Source: Pedobacter sp. PLR (GTDB lineage Bacteria > Bacteroidota > Bacteroidia > Sphingobacteriales > Sphingobacteriaceae). Taken from it: a DNA stretch of 64,000 nucleotides. The stretch lies in NCBI RefSeq assembly GCF_026239675.1, contig NZ_JAPIVQ010000006.1, positions 434,001 to 498,000 on the forward strand. The letters run 5' to 3'. A model generated the notes under the pieces. It did no database searches. It worked only from the letters and a program-made list of their open reading frames with translations, and had not been told where the DNA came from. Positions 8,400 to 19,300 of this stretch are shown here, in pieces (the first letter of the stretch is position 1; each line of letters begins with the position of its first letter). The position numbers and the translations under genes were made by a program.

Positions 8400-10904
8400 A
8401 TGAAATATTATTTGCTTTCATTTCTGTTGTTGCTGATTGGACTAAAGCCTGCGGAAGCGCAGCTAAGGTCGCCGGAAGAGTTTTTAGGATACCCATTAGG
8501 CAGTAAATTTACGCCTCATTATAAAGTGCTGGAATATTTTAAATATCTGGGAAGCACCAATAAAAACATCAAAATCCAGAAATATGGGAAGACTTATGAG
8601 GGCAGAGAACTTTTAGTCGCCATGATCTCTGCAAAAGATAATATGGACAATCTGGAGGGGATCAGGAAGCAAAACCTGAGCCTGAGTAATGCAGAGAAAA
8701 ATAATGGGAATACAGAAAAACCCTTCATTAAAGGAAAGCAACCGGCTATTTTATGGCTGAGCTATAATGTTCACGGGAATGAGGCGAGTTCTACGGAAAC
8801 CGCTTTAAAAATGCTGTTTACCCTCGCTGAGGCGAAATCTGTCAACGTTCAAAACTGGTTAAAGAATACGGTAGTCATCATTGATCCATGCCTGAATCCG
8901 GATGGCAGGGAACGATATCTGAACTTTTTCGGGTCTGTGACGGGCATTCAACCCAATCCAAACCCAATGGCCAGAGAACATATAGAACCCTGGCCGGGAG
9001 GGCGTTCTAACCATTATTATTTTGATTTAAATAGAGACTGGGCATGGCAATCGCAGGTGGAAACGCAGCAGCGACTGGATTTATACCAGGACTGGATGCC
9101 GGAAGTACATGTCGATTTTCATGAGCAAAGTTACAATGATCCTTATTATTTTGCGCCTGCAGCAGAGCCGATTCACCAGGATATTACCCCCTGGCAGCGG
9201 AACTTTCAGATTACGGTAGGGAAGAACAATGCGAAATATTTTGACCAGAATGGCTGGCAGTATTTTACGAAAGAACAGTTTGATTTATTATATCCTTCTT
9301 ATGGGGACACCTATCCTTTATATAATGGGGCTATCGGGATGACTTATGAGCAAGGTGGTATTGGAGCCGGATTGATGGTGACCACAATTGACGGGGATAC
9401 GCTGACTTTAAAAGACAGAATCGCCCATCATTTTACCACTGGAATGGCAACCCTTGAAACGGTTTCCAATCATGCGGATCAATTGGTTGAGGAATTTGGA
9501 AAGTATTTTGAAAAAGGATTAACCAATCCTCCGGGCGCTTATAAAAGCTTTGTGATCAAGGCTCAAAATCCTTACCGACTCGAAAAATTAGCAGGGCTTT
9601 TAAAGAAAAACCACATTCAATTCGCGTATGGGCTGGATAAAGAACTGACAGGTTATAGTTATGAAAACCGTAAAAGCGAACGTTTTAAAGTGGAGCGGAA
9701 TGATCTGGTCATCAATTTAAACCAACCAAGAGCGGTATTGGCGAACGTGTTAATGGAGCCTCAAACTACGGTGAGCGACTCTAATACTTATGACATTACA
9801 GCCTGGGCATTGCCTTATGCTTATGGTTTACCTGCTTTTGCGATTGTAGAAACCATCAAGGGCCGCTTTGCTGAACCCGAAGAAAATAGGGAAGCTTTCC
9901 CGGTCGTACAGAAGCCATATGCCTGGATCTTTCCATGGTCGGGTTTGCCAGACGCGCAGCTATTGATGGAACTGCAAAAGGAAAATATTAAGGTTCGTAT
10001 TGCAGAAGAGCCTTTTACCATTGCCGGACGCAAATTCGGATTGGGCTCCTTATTGGTGTACCGGACAGAAAATGAGCGGTTTATTCCAACGTTAACGGGA
10101 AAAATTGCCGCAATTGAGAAGAAAACTAAAAAGAGCTTTTATCCTGCAGCCAGTGGTTTTGTAGACCGTGGAAAGGATTTCGGTTCTTCAAGCTATCGGA
10201 TCCTCAAAGTGCCGAAAGTGGCTATTGTAGCTGGTCCGGAGAGCTCAGCGTACAGCGTAGGGGAGGTTTGGCATTTCCTGGAACAGGAGCTAAATTATCC
10301 GGTAAACCTGATTGCCCTAAGGAATATTGAGAACATAAACCTGGATAAGATAAACGTGTTGATCCTACCTGATGGCAATTATCCGGTGGAAACGATGGAT
10401 AAACTGGAGGATTGGATTAAAATAGGGGGAAAGGTGATTCTGTTGGAGGACGCCATTCAAAGTGTAACAGATTCCAGGCTTTTTGAGGTTAAAAAGAAGG
10501 AAGAGTTAAAAGAGGAAGAAATACTGATCAATCCTGCGCTATACGCGAACCGGAACTCCATAGATATGTCTGATGCCATCCCCGGAGCGATATTTAAAGT
10601 GCATTTGGATGCTGGTCATCCACTTTCTACCGGTTTGGGAACCTATTATTATGCATTGAAAACTGACGACCATATATATGCACCTTTAAATAGAGGTTGG
10701 AATGTAGGCATGCTCAAGTCAGACAGTTATGTGGCTGGTGTGGCGGGAAAGAAGGTGTTGAAAACCTTAAGTTCGGGGATGACATTAGGTGTGCAGTCTT
10801 TGGGAAAGGGGACCATAATTTACATCGGAACTAATGTATTATTCCGCTCTTTTTGGGAAAACGGGAAGCAATTATTCCTAAATGCGCTGTTTTTGGTCGA
10901 CTAA
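8400..10904 (+). CDS. Secreted M14-family zinc carboxypeptidase
   Basis: An 834-residue exported protein. Residues 1-20 are a signal peptide (PAEA/Q). The M14 domain follows, with the zinc ligands H125 and E128 in NVHGNEASS and a third His in VHVDFHEQ near residue 240; NPDGRERY and the arginine/asparagine region DLNRDWAW support the family. GMTYEQGG is the probable catalytic Glu region. The C-terminal third looks like a ThuA/GATase-like domain (VAIVAGPESSAYSVGEVW, LILPDGNY), as in other large Bacteroidota M14 enzymes. It probably processes peptides in the periplasm or outside the cell. It is not clearly co-transcribed with the SusC gene, as a terminator-like hairpin intervenes. Confidence 0.85.
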   Translation: MKYYLLSFLLLLIGLKPAEAQLRSPEEFLGYPLGSKFTPHYKVLEYFKYLGSTNKNIKIQKYGKTYEGRELLVAMISAKDNMDNLEGIRKQNLSLSNAEKNNGNTEKPFIKGKQPAILWLSYNVHGNEASSTETALKMLFTLAEAKSVNVQNWLKNTVVIIDPCLNPDGRERYLNFFGSVTGIQPNPNPMAREHIEPWPGGRSNHYYFDLNRDWAWQSQVETQQRLDLYQDWMPEVHVDFHEQSYNDPYYFAPAAEPIHQDITPWQRNFQITVGKNNAKYFDQNGWQYFTKEQFDLLYPSYGDTYPLYNGAIGMTYEQGGIGAGLMVTTIDGDTLTLKDRIAHHFTTGMATLETVSNHADQLVEEFGKYFEKGLTNPPGAYKSFVIKAQNPYRLEKLAGLLKKNHIQFAYGLDKELTGYSYENRKSERFKVERNDLVINLNQPRAVLANVLMEPQTTVSDSNTYDITAWALPYAYGLPAFAIVETIKGRFAEPEENREAFPVVQKPYAWIFPWSGLPDAQLLMELQKENIKVRIAEEPFTIAGRKFGLGSLLVYRTENERFIPTLTGKIAAIEKKTKKSFYPAASGFVDRGKDFGSSSYRILKVPKVAIVAGPESSAYSVGEVWHFLEQELNYPVNLIALRNIENINLDKINVLILPDGNYPVETMDKLEDWIKIGGKVILLEDAIQSVTDSRLFEVKKKEELKEEEILINPALYANRNSIDMSDAIPGAIFKVHLDAGHPLSTGLGTYYYALKTDDHIYAPLNRGWNVGMLKSDSYVAGVAGKKVLKTLSSGMTLGVQSLGKGTIIYIGTNVLFRSFWENGKQLFLNALFLVD

Positions 10905-11095
10905 ATTCTCCGTTTTAACCAGTTTTTTTCCTAACGACGACTCCAATTCATGATTTTTGTTACAAACAATTTGCAATATAATTTTAATCTGTAAATCCAA
11001 TTTAAAAATGGATTTACGTCCTCTAAGTCCTGACTAAGAAAAATTAAATTTGGAATAATCCATTTTCATAAAATTTAATCTGTTTTTGGTGTATA

Positions 11096-11123
11096 AAAAA
11101 ACAGACAAATCTCTGTTTTTTTT
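11096..11123 (+). terminator. Terminator-like hairpin between M14 gene and first susC
   Basis: A perfect 10-bp inverted repeat, AAAAAACAGA and TCTGTTTTTT, encloses the loop CAAATC and ends in a run of eight T. It is AT-rich but has intrinsic-terminator form. It lies 190 bp after the peptidase stop and 108 bp before the susC start. The rest of the 327-bp gap (10905-11231) is AT-rich with no gene. Confidence 0.55.
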
Positions 11124-11186
11124 GTCAGTAAAACGTCATTAAAGGTCGTTTGGGCGGTTTTTGATGAGCTACCGCTATCATGTTTT

Positions 11187-11231
11187 CCTATATTCAGGCC
11201 GTATTAACTAACCTAAATTTTAATTTTTTTT
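11187..11231 (+). promoter_or_regulatory. Conserved 5' leader of first susC
   Basis: The block CCTATATTCAG, then TATTAACTAACCTAAATTT and an AT-rich run up to the ATG, recurs almost unchanged before the second susC at 16339-16379. TATATTCA may be a degenerate -7 box. Conservation up to the start codon suggests a shared promoter plus leader. Confidence 0.5.
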
Positions 11232-14200
11232 ATGAAGAAACTTTTACAAAGTTTGTTCATTTTGATGTTTATCGCAGGCTCTGCGGTAGCACAAAATCGG
11301 ACAATCACTGGTACAGTTACGGATAAAGCAGATGGAAATCCGCTACCGGGCGTTACCGTTAGAATCGCAGGTACCAAAATCGGTACACAAACTTCAGGAG
11401 ATGGTAAGTATTCACTAAGCGCTCCTGCTTCAGCAACAACTCTCGAATTTTCTTACCTTGGTTATACCAACATTACCAAACCTATTGGTACTGCAAATGT
11501 GATCAATGTAATCATGGAATCAGACGCACAGTCTCTTTCTGAAGTTACCATTACCTCTGCATTGGGTATCACCAGAAAAGAACGTTCTGTAGCTACCGCA
11601 CAGCAAAGCTTAAAATCAGAGCAGCTAACTCAAACTAAACAAGTGGATTTGAATACTGCATTAGCAGGTAAGATCGCAGGTGTACAGGTTTTAGGTGGTT
11701 CAGGTGCAAAATTTGGTACTTCTAAGATCCGCGTTCGTGGTATCAGTAGTATTGATGGTGGTCGTGATCCTTTATATGTTGTAGATGGTGTTGTAGTACC
11801 TTCTACAAGTGTAAATATGGATGACGTGGATGACCTTACGGTATTAAAAGGCCCTGCGGCTACGTCTTTGTATGGTCAAAGGGGTGATGCAGGTGTTATT
11901 GTGATCAAATCTAAAGGGGCTTCGAAAAAAGGCTTCGGCGTTGAATTGAACCACAGTACGACTATTGAAAACGTAGCGACATTGCCTAAATATCAGAATG
12001 AATATGGTGGTGGATCTTCTCAAAAATGGAAAACTTTCACCTATGATCCAACTTTGGATGCGCCTGCATTACAAGCGATGAACGGAGTAAGATACCATAA
12101 CTATGATGATGATGTAAGTTGGGGACCAAAATTTGACGGTCAACCTTATGCTCCTTTCTATGCATGGAATAAATTTGATTCGGACTACGCAAAAACTCAA
12201 CCTTATGTTGCGCAGCCAAACAACATCAGAGATTTTTATGAAACAGGTGTTCAGAACAATACCAATATTGCGATTTCTCAATCAGGAGAGAAATTCAATG
12301 GTAGAATGTCTTATACCAACGTAAACCAGACTGGTGTTTCTCCAAATACCAAGGCGGATCAGAATAGAGTTAGTTTAACAGGTTCTTATAAGCCAATTGA
12401 AAAATTAACTTTTAACTCGAGCATTAACTTTAATGCCATCAATAACTTTAACGTTCCTTTGGATGGTTACGGAACGCAAACTGCGGGTTCATTTAGCCAA
12501 TGGTTCCATAGAGATACCCAGATTAAAAAACTTAAAAACTATAAAAATCCAGATGGTACATTTACCTCATGGAATATTACTAGTCCAAGAGATAATGCGC
12601 CTAAATATTGGGACAATCCATATACAGAAGCTTATGAGAACATCTCTGAAAGCAATACGACAAGAGTTTTCGGATTCATGCAGGCATCGTATAAATTGCT
12701 GCCTGATTTAAACGTTAATTTTACTGCAAAAGGTAACTATGCTAGTTTCAGAGATGAATCCAGAGTTGCTTCAGGTACTTTAAACCTGGAAAAATACCGC
12801 ACAAAACAAGAGCGTACCAGAGAGAATAACTTCGTGTTAGATGCTAATTACAAAAAGCAAGTCGGAGAATTCTCTTTCAATGCGGGTGCTTTTGGTGAGT
12901 TGCGTATCAACCATAGCGAAGATATGGAAGGAACTACAGCAGGTGGTTTTACCGTTCCTGACTTTTATAACCTTTCTGCTTCAAAAAACAGACCATTGTT
13001 AACCAGCAATATTTTCAACAAAAAAGTTAAAAGTATGTATGGTTACATCAATACGGGCTATAAGAACTTCTTATTTTTGGATTTGAACATCAGAAATGAC
13101 TGGTCTTCTTCATTGCCTGACAAAAATAACTCTTACCTATATGGTGGAGCAGCATTGGCTTTTGTATTCAGTGATTTAATTCCTGCAAATGATATTCTAT
13201 CATTTGGTAAAGCAACCTTATCTGCCGGACGTACCGGTTCTGATGTTGAGCCATACAAAATTTATCAAACGTATAGCCCGAATGGTTTTTACGGAGATTA
13301 TCCTTCATTGACTGTTCCTAACCAAATTCCTAACGAATTGTTGAAGCCAGCATTATCTGATGCTTATGAGGCAGGTTTAGAATTAAGGTTCGTTAAAGAC
13401 AGATTGAGATTCAATTTCAATTACTATGACAGGACTTCAAAAGATCAGATCATTTCATTGAGTCTTCCTTCGAGCACTGGATTCTCTTCTGCTTTAGTAA
13501 ATGCAGGTGAGATTAAAAGTCATGGTTATGAAATGAGCTTAGGTGGTACTCCGATTAAATCAAAGGACTGGACCTGGGATATCAATGCTAACTTCGCGAT
13601 TAACAAAAATAAAATCGTTTCACTTTATCCAGGATTAGATAACTTCCCGTTTGAGTCATTCGGTTATGTAGGAACGCCACGTATCAATGTGGAGCGTCGT
13701 GTAGGTCAGGAATGGGGAACTATTATTGCACCTGGTATTAAAAAAGATGCAAACGGAAATAACCTGATTGGTAATGATGGAATGCCTATTATTGAGAACG
13801 ACCAGAATCTGGGATCTTTTGTTCCTGATTTAACAGGTGGTTTCACTTCTGTAGTAAACTATAAATCTTTCAGCTTTGGAGCTTCTATGGACTTCCAGAT
13901 CGGTGGTAGATTATTCTCAGTAACTCAGGGAAATCTAAATGGTTCTGGTTTAGCTGAACAAACAGCAGGCTTAAACGATAAAGGTAACCCGAAAAGAGAT
14001 GACGTTGCCAATGGTGGTGGTATCTTGATTCCGGGTATCCGTGAGTCTGACGGTCAGCCAAATACAACGTATGTAAGTACTCAGGCTTATTACCAGGGTA
14101 AGATGCCATATGTTTGGGGTACTCAGACTTATAAAGCAACCTACGTTAAACTTAGAGAGCTTTCATTCGGATATACCTTACCTGCAAGCTTCCTTTCTAA

Positions 14201-14366
14201 AATCAAAGCACAGAGAGCTACCGTTTCATTGGTTGCACGTAACCCTTGGTTAATCTACACTGCTATTCCAGGTATTGATCCTTCAGAATCTGCAGGTGAA
14301 TGGTTGGAAGGCGGACAGTTGCCAGGAACAAGAACAATCGGATTGAATTTAAAAGTGACCTTCTAA
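11232..14366 (+). CDS. SusC/RagA-family TonB-linked outer membrane protein
   Basis: A 1044-residue outer-membrane transporter. Signal peptide residues 1-20 (MKKLLQSLFILMFIAGSA); carboxypeptidase-regulatory-like beta-sandwich at about 22-105 (ITGTVTDKADGNPLPGVTV); TonB plug at about 110-235 with IRVRGISSIDGGRDPLYVVDG and VLKGPAATSLYGQRGDAGVIVI; then a 22-strand-type barrel ending in the aromatic signature GLNLKVTF. It imports an oligomeric substrate handed over by its SusD partner, powered by TonB. The substrate is unknown: no glycoside hydrolase, sulfatase or regulator adjoins it. The N-terminus is nearly the same as in the second SusC, although the plug and barrel differ. Confidence 0.93.
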   Translation: MKKLLQSLFILMFIAGSAVAQNRTITGTVTDKADGNPLPGVTVRIAGTKIGTQTSGDGKYSLSAPASATTLEFSYLGYTNITKPIGTANVINVIMESDAQSLSEVTITSALGITRKERSVATAQQSLKSEQLTQTKQVDLNTALAGKIAGVQVLGGSGAKFGTSKIRVRGISSIDGGRDPLYVVDGVVVPSTSVNMDDVDDLTVLKGPAATSLYGQRGDAGVIVIKSKGASKKGFGVELNHSTTIENVATLPKYQNEYGGGSSQKWKTFTYDPTLDAPALQAMNGVRYHNYDDDVSWGPKFDGQPYAPFYAWNKFDSDYAKTQPYVAQPNNIRDFYETGVQNNTNIAISQSGEKFNGRMSYTNVNQTGVSPNTKADQNRVSLTGSYKPIEKLTFNSSINFNAINNFNVPLDGYGTQTAGSFSQWFHRDTQIKKLKNYKNPDGTFTSWNITSPRDNAPKYWDNPYTEAYENISESNTTRVFGFMQASYKLLPDLNVNFTAKGNYASFRDESRVASGTLNLEKYRTKQERTRENNFVLDANYKKQVGEFSFNAGAFGELRINHSEDMEGTTAGGFTVPDFYNLSASKNRPLLTSNIFNKKVKSMYGYINTGYKNFLFLDLNIRNDWSSSLPDKNNSYLYGGAALAFVFSDLIPANDILSFGKATLSAGRTGSDVEPYKIYQTYSPNGFYGDYPSLTVPNQIPNELLKPALSDAYEAGLELRFVKDRLRFNFNYYDRTSKDQIISLSLPSSTGFSSALVNAGEIKSHGYEMSLGGTPIKSKDWTWDINANFAINKNKIVSLYPGLDNFPFESFGYVGTPRINVERRVGQEWGTIIAPGIKKDANGNNLIGNDGMPIIENDQNLGSFVPDLTGGFTSVVNYKSFSFGASMDFQIGGRLFSVTQGNLNGSGLAEQTAGLNDKGNPKRDDVANGGGILIPGIRESDGQPNTTYVSTQAYYQGKMPYVWGTQTYKATYVKLRELSFGYTLPASFLSKIKAQRATVSLVARNPWLIYTAIPGIDPSESAGEWLEGGQLPGTRTIGLNLKVTF

Positions 14367-14377
14367 AAAAGCAAAAA

Positions 14378-15889
14378 ATGAAAAAGAGTTTTATAAATTA
14401 TATAATTTTTGCAGCTTCATTAGCACTTGCTACTGGTTGCAAACCAGGTGATTTCGGCGATCTTAACGTGAGCCCGAATTCACCAGCTAAGCCGGTAACT
14501 TCATTGATGTTGACGAGCGCTGAGCGTTACATGGGTAGAACAACTGCCGTTACTTCGGTAGCAACAGTTCCAGGTGTAATCAACGATTATGCAGCGAAAC
14601 TGTACACGCAACAAATTTCTGAGATGTTGTATACTTCAGAATCGCGTTATGCAACTAAGATTTACAACTACAGTGGGGTATTCAATAGCCCATTGGAAGA
14701 TCTTGCTTTGATTATCAAATTGAATACAGATGAGCTGACCAAATCTGCGCCAAACGTAGTTAATAATGGCTCAAATAAGAATCAGATTGCTGTAGCCAGA
14801 ATTTTGAAGGCTTTCTATTTTCAAAATATGACAGATAGATGGGGAGATATTCCTTATTCTGAGTCTTTACAGGGAATGGCTTTAATCACTCCAAAATTCG
14901 ACAGACAGAAAGACGTATATAATGCTTTGTTTAAAGAATTAAAAGAAGCTGCTGCTGGTTTTGATAGCGGTGCGATGGCTGCCGGAGACTTCTTATTTGA
15001 TGGTGATCAGAACAAATGGAAAATCTTTGCTGCTACGATCAGAATGAATATGGCATTGAGGTTGTCGAAAGTTGATCCTGCTTTAGGTAAAACTGAATTT
15101 AACCTGGCGCTTGCTGAAGGAGTGATCTCTTCTAATGCAGATAACATTGTTTATCAGTTTTTATCGGATTCATCAAATGAGAATAATATCTATTATAACT
15201 ATGAGGTGAATAAACGTTATGACTATGCCATTAGCAATACAATGGTAGATGCTTTAGCAGCTATTGCTGATCCACGTTTACCGGTTTATGCAGATAAAAA
15301 CATAGACGGTCTTTATGTAGGTATGCCATACGGTTTAACGCAGGAAGACGCTGGAAAAGGTTTTTCTTCTGGTAATGTATCTAGTCCGGGAAGCGTTTCT
15401 TTAATTGGTAAAGCTTTCAGGTCTCAGAATTCTCCGGTTCGTATTTATACTTATGCAGAGACGATGTTCTCAAAAGCAGAAGCTTATAAACTAGGTTGGA
15501 TTACTGGTGCTCCTGATGATGCTCAGGCTGAAATTGCTTATCTGGCAGGTATTAAGGCTTCTATGGATCAAAATGGTGTTACAGCTCCTGCAGGTTATTA
15601 TCTTCAGGCTGGCGTAGCTTATAATGCGGGAGATGCTGTTAAGCAAATCATCACTCAGAAATGGATGACTAACTATATGGGTTATGCAGCTGAAGCATGG
15701 TCTGACTGGAGAAGAACAGGTTTCCCAACCTTAACTCCTACTCCTTTCGCAGAAAACATCGGAAAACAAATTCCGGTAAGACAATGCTACTCGAATGATG
15801 AGCCAAGTTTGAACAATAAAAACTACCAGGACATGCTTTCTATTCAAGGTCCGGATGAATTAAGTACACCAGTATGGTGGGATAAATAA
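14378..15889 (+). CDS. SusD-like_2 family nutrient-binding lipoprotein
   Basis: A 503-residue outer-membrane lipoprotein. Lipobox LATGC at residues about 17-21, followed by FGDLNVSPNSPAKPVTSLML, typical of the SusD-like_2 subfamily that starts with an Asn-rich N-terminus. TPR-type helices follow, with RILKAFYFQNMTDRWGDIPYSE and the C-terminal IITQKWMTNYMGYAAEAWSDWRRTGFP. It binds the ligand and caps the SusC barrel. The ORF extends upstream into susC, but ATG 14378, 11 nt after the susC stop, gives the lipoprotein signal. It is co-transcribed with the preceding susC and followed by a strong terminator. Confidence 0.92.
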   Translation: MKKSFINYIIFAASLALATGCKPGDFGDLNVSPNSPAKPVTSLMLTSAERYMGRTTAVTSVATVPGVINDYAAKLYTQQISEMLYTSESRYATKIYNYSGVFNSPLEDLALIIKLNTDELTKSAPNVVNNGSNKNQIAVARILKAFYFQNMTDRWGDIPYSESLQGMALITPKFDRQKDVYNALFKELKEAAAGFDSGAMAAGDFLFDGDQNKWKIFAATIRMNMALRLSKVDPALGKTEFNLALAEGVISSNADNIVYQFLSDSSNENNIYYNYEVNKRYDYAISNTMVDALAAIADPRLPVYADKNIDGLYVGMPYGLTQEDAGKGFSSGNVSSPGSVSLIGKAFRSQNSPVRIYTYAETMFSKAEAYKLGWITGAPDDAQAEIAYLAGIKASMDQNGVTAPAGYYLQAGVAYNAGDAVKQIITQKWMTNYMGYAAEAWSDWRRTGFPTLTPTPFAENIGKQIPVRQCYSNDEPSLNNKNYQDMLSIQGPDELSTPVWWDK

Positions 15890-15913
15890 GAACTAAGTTC
15901 TTTAAATGATTAG

Positions 15914-15953
15914 AGAGGCTGTCTCATCGATAAGATGAGGCAGCCTCTTTTTT
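15914..15953 (+). terminator. Strong intrinsic terminator after first susCD
   Basis: AGAGGCTG pairs with CAGCCTCT and CTCATC with GATGAG, with one G-T pair between, giving a stem of about 15 bp. The loop is GATAA and a T-rich tail follows. The remainder of the 490-bp gap to the next susC (to 16379) is AT-rich, with no gene seen. Confidence 0.9.
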
Positions 15954-16338
15954 ATGATCCGGAATTTTCTTTCTAAGCAATAACTAAGATTTTAAAGGGT
16001 TTTTCTCTGCATAATCGATCTGAAATTAAACAGAGATGTTGTTCATTGTGCTTAAAGTGATGAGATCAAGAGAGATAGGGGATTTTCAAAATTAAAACCA
16101 TTCTGTTTAAAGGCAAATTCATTTTATTGTGTTGAATTGTTAAAAAAATGTTAAATATTTCCGAATGGATTGGGTGTGTCCTTTTTTTAAGAATAAATAC
16201 CATGAAAATGGGCCTCATTGCGAAATAATAGCACTTTTCATGCTGTTTGTGGACAAATTATAGTGTGTTTTTTACTGTCATTTTACTGTCATTTGTTTTT
16301 CTTCCCGGGGATTTGTGACCATCAGGCCTGGTAAATCG

Positions 16339-16379
16339 CCTATATTCAGTCATTATTAACTAACCTAAATTTATTTTTT
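16339..16379 (+). promoter_or_regulatory. Conserved 5' leader of second susC
   Basis: Second copy of the leader found before the first susC: CCTATATTCAG, a 4-nt difference, then ATTAACTAACCTAAATTT and an AT run to the ATG. The distance from CAG to ATG is 30 nt here and 34 nt in the first copy. Two ACTGTCATTT repeats lie about 60 bp upstream. Confidence 0.5.
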
Positions 16380-19300
16380 ATGAAAAAACTTTTACAAAGT
16401 TTGTTCATTTTGATGTTTATCGCAGGATCTGCGATTGCTCAGGACCGGACAATTACTGGTACAGTTACGGATCAGGAAGATGGCAAGCCACTACCAGGAG
16501 TAACCGTAAGAATTAAAGGGACCAAAGTAGGTACCCAAACTTCTGGAAACGGAAAGTATAGCCTGGCTTTACCAGCTGGCACTACCTCAATCGAATTTGC
16601 ATATTTGGGATATCTATCACAGTCCAGACCAGTAGGTGCTGGTGATGTGATTAATGTAGCATTGGCTTCAGATTCAAAAGCATTAACCGAAGTTGTGGTG
16701 GTTGGTTATGGAACTAAAAAACTGAATGAGGTAAATGGAGCTCAGGCTACTATTAAGGGAAGCGATATTGCTGACCAACCGGTGGAGAGTTTTGATAAAG
16801 CACTTTCTGGTAAAGCTGCTGGTGTTCAGATCTCCAGTGCAGGTGGTACACTTGGAGATGGAGTTTCTATTAGAGTCAGGGGTGTAAACTCAATTTCTAC
16901 AAGTTCATTACCTTTAATAGTGATCGATGGTATTCCAACCAGTACTATTGAGAACGTAAGTGTTTTCAACGGTGGTAATGGAACACGTTTTGATCCATTG
17001 GCCTTAATCAATCCTAACGATATCGAATCAATTGAGGTATTGAAAGATGCGGGTGCTGCTGTACTATATGGTTCACGTGCTGCTAACGGAGTAATTTTGG
17101 TGACGACCAAAAAGGGAAAGCAAGGAACTTCAAAAATCACTGTAAGTTCAAAACTGAGCTTTTCAAATGCTGCGTCTAAGCCAGATGTATTAGGTGCTGA
17201 GGATTTTATGACCATCAACAATGAGAAGGTTAAAAACAAATTTGGTGCTACAGCTCCTGTTGTAGCCGTAGAAAGTGACATTGATGGAGATGGTGTACCA
17301 GATAGAACAAACTGGATGAACGAAATTTTCCAGACTGGAACTTCTTATGACAATAACCTTTCCTTATCTGGTGGAAGTGAAAAAGCTACTTATTATGCAT
17401 CAGCCAGGTATATTGACCAAAAAGGTATCCTTTATGGAAACCGTTTAAAAACTGGTTCGGCACGTCTTAACTTAGATGTTAAACCTAAGACATGGTTGCG
17501 TTCAGGAATAGAATTGTCGTTTACCAAAACGAAGAACTACGGTTTATTAACAGATAATTACTTAGCAGGTACCGCTATTGCTGGTTACAATGCTTTTCCT
17601 ACTGTACCGGTGTTTAACCCTAATGGTCCAAAAGGATATAACTTAACCACTGGTGCGCTTGCGGGCTATCTGGGACTGGGAAATAACATTACTGTTGTTA
17701 ACGGCACGAGTTTAATTGGTAACAGAATCTATAACCCAATTGCTACTATTGATTTACAGAGAAATCAAAATACGCCTCAGCACATCGTGGGTAATGTTTA
17801 TATGGAGGCTTCTCCAATCCCGGGATTGAAAGTAACTTCAAAATTCGGTATTGATTACCTTTCCAATTTTGAAGATCAGTATTCTACTCCTTTAATTGCA
17901 GGATTAGGTCAGTCTTTCGCTGGATTGGTTCAGGATAACTTTTTAAACAACAACCTATGGGTTTGGCAGAATTTCGCCAGCTATGATAAAACGTTCGCAG
18001 AGAAACACAGAATTAGTTTAATTGCTGGTGCGGAATATCAATACACTAAAAGAACTGAACTTTACGCAAGTGCGAATAACTTTGCGGATCCATTCTTCCA
18101 AAGTATTATTGACGGGACTTTTACTAGTATTATTCCGGGAACAGAAAACGTTAACCTTTCAACAGGTGGAAGGATGCTAAGTAATGGTCTTGAGTCTTAT
18201 TTTGGCCGTGCAGGTTATACATTCGATGATAAATATTTTATTGAAGGTGCATTCAGGGCAGATGCTTATTCTGGCTTTGGTATTAACAACCAATGGGGTA
18301 AATTCCCAAGTATCTCTGCAGGATGGGTGGCTTCACAAGAGTCTTTCCTTAAAGACAATAAAGTTATTGATTACTTAAAATTCAGAGGTAGTTACGGCTT
18401 GGTTGGTAACTCAAGGGGTGTAGGTTCGTATGCTGCAAGAACACTTTATAGTGGTGGTTCTTATACCAGCTTAAATGGTTTCTCTAGCAGTCAGATCGGA
18501 AATCCAAACTTAAAATGGGAAGCTTCCAAAAAATTCAACGTTGGATTTGATATGAACTTTCTTGACAAAAGAATTGGTTTAGTTGTGGATTATTTCAACA
18601 CAAACGTATCTGATCTGATCTTAGCTGCTCCGGTTTTATATTCTACAGGAGTACCGGGATCAACCATTACTACCAACATTGGGTCAATGAGAAACAGAGG
18701 TATTGAGCTTACTTTAAATACGGTAAACATTAAAAATGATGACTTCTCATGGTCTACTTCGTTCAACTATACTCATGTTAAAAACAAGGTGCTTACCTTA
18801 GTTTCTACCAACAATAATGCTGATATTCTTGCTAATGCTGCAGTAGCTAGTGTTGGTCGTGCGCTGGGAACTTACAAATTGTACAATTCAGCTGGTGTAG
18901 ATCCAAAAACGGGTTATGCAATGTGGTATGCTGCTGATGGAACAACCAGAACCTGGGATCAGGTGGCGTTAAGATATGTGAATGCGGATGGGTCACCTGC
19001 AGCGGCACTTACTGCTACAGATCAACAATATCAGGAAGGTAAAACCGGAACTCCTACTTTCTATGGTGGAATGGACAATACTTTCAGGTACAAAGATTTT
19101 GATTTCAATTTCTCTATCGTTTACCAAGGGGGTAACTACCTTTATAATGCTACACTTTCTGGATTGTTAACTAACTCTTTCCAGAACAATGAGTCGCGTA
19201 TCATGGACCGTTGGACTACTCCAGGTCAGAATACAGATATTCCTCGTTTGTCAAGTAATGATAATGTTTCGAACCAGGCTTCAACAAGATTCCTTGAAAA

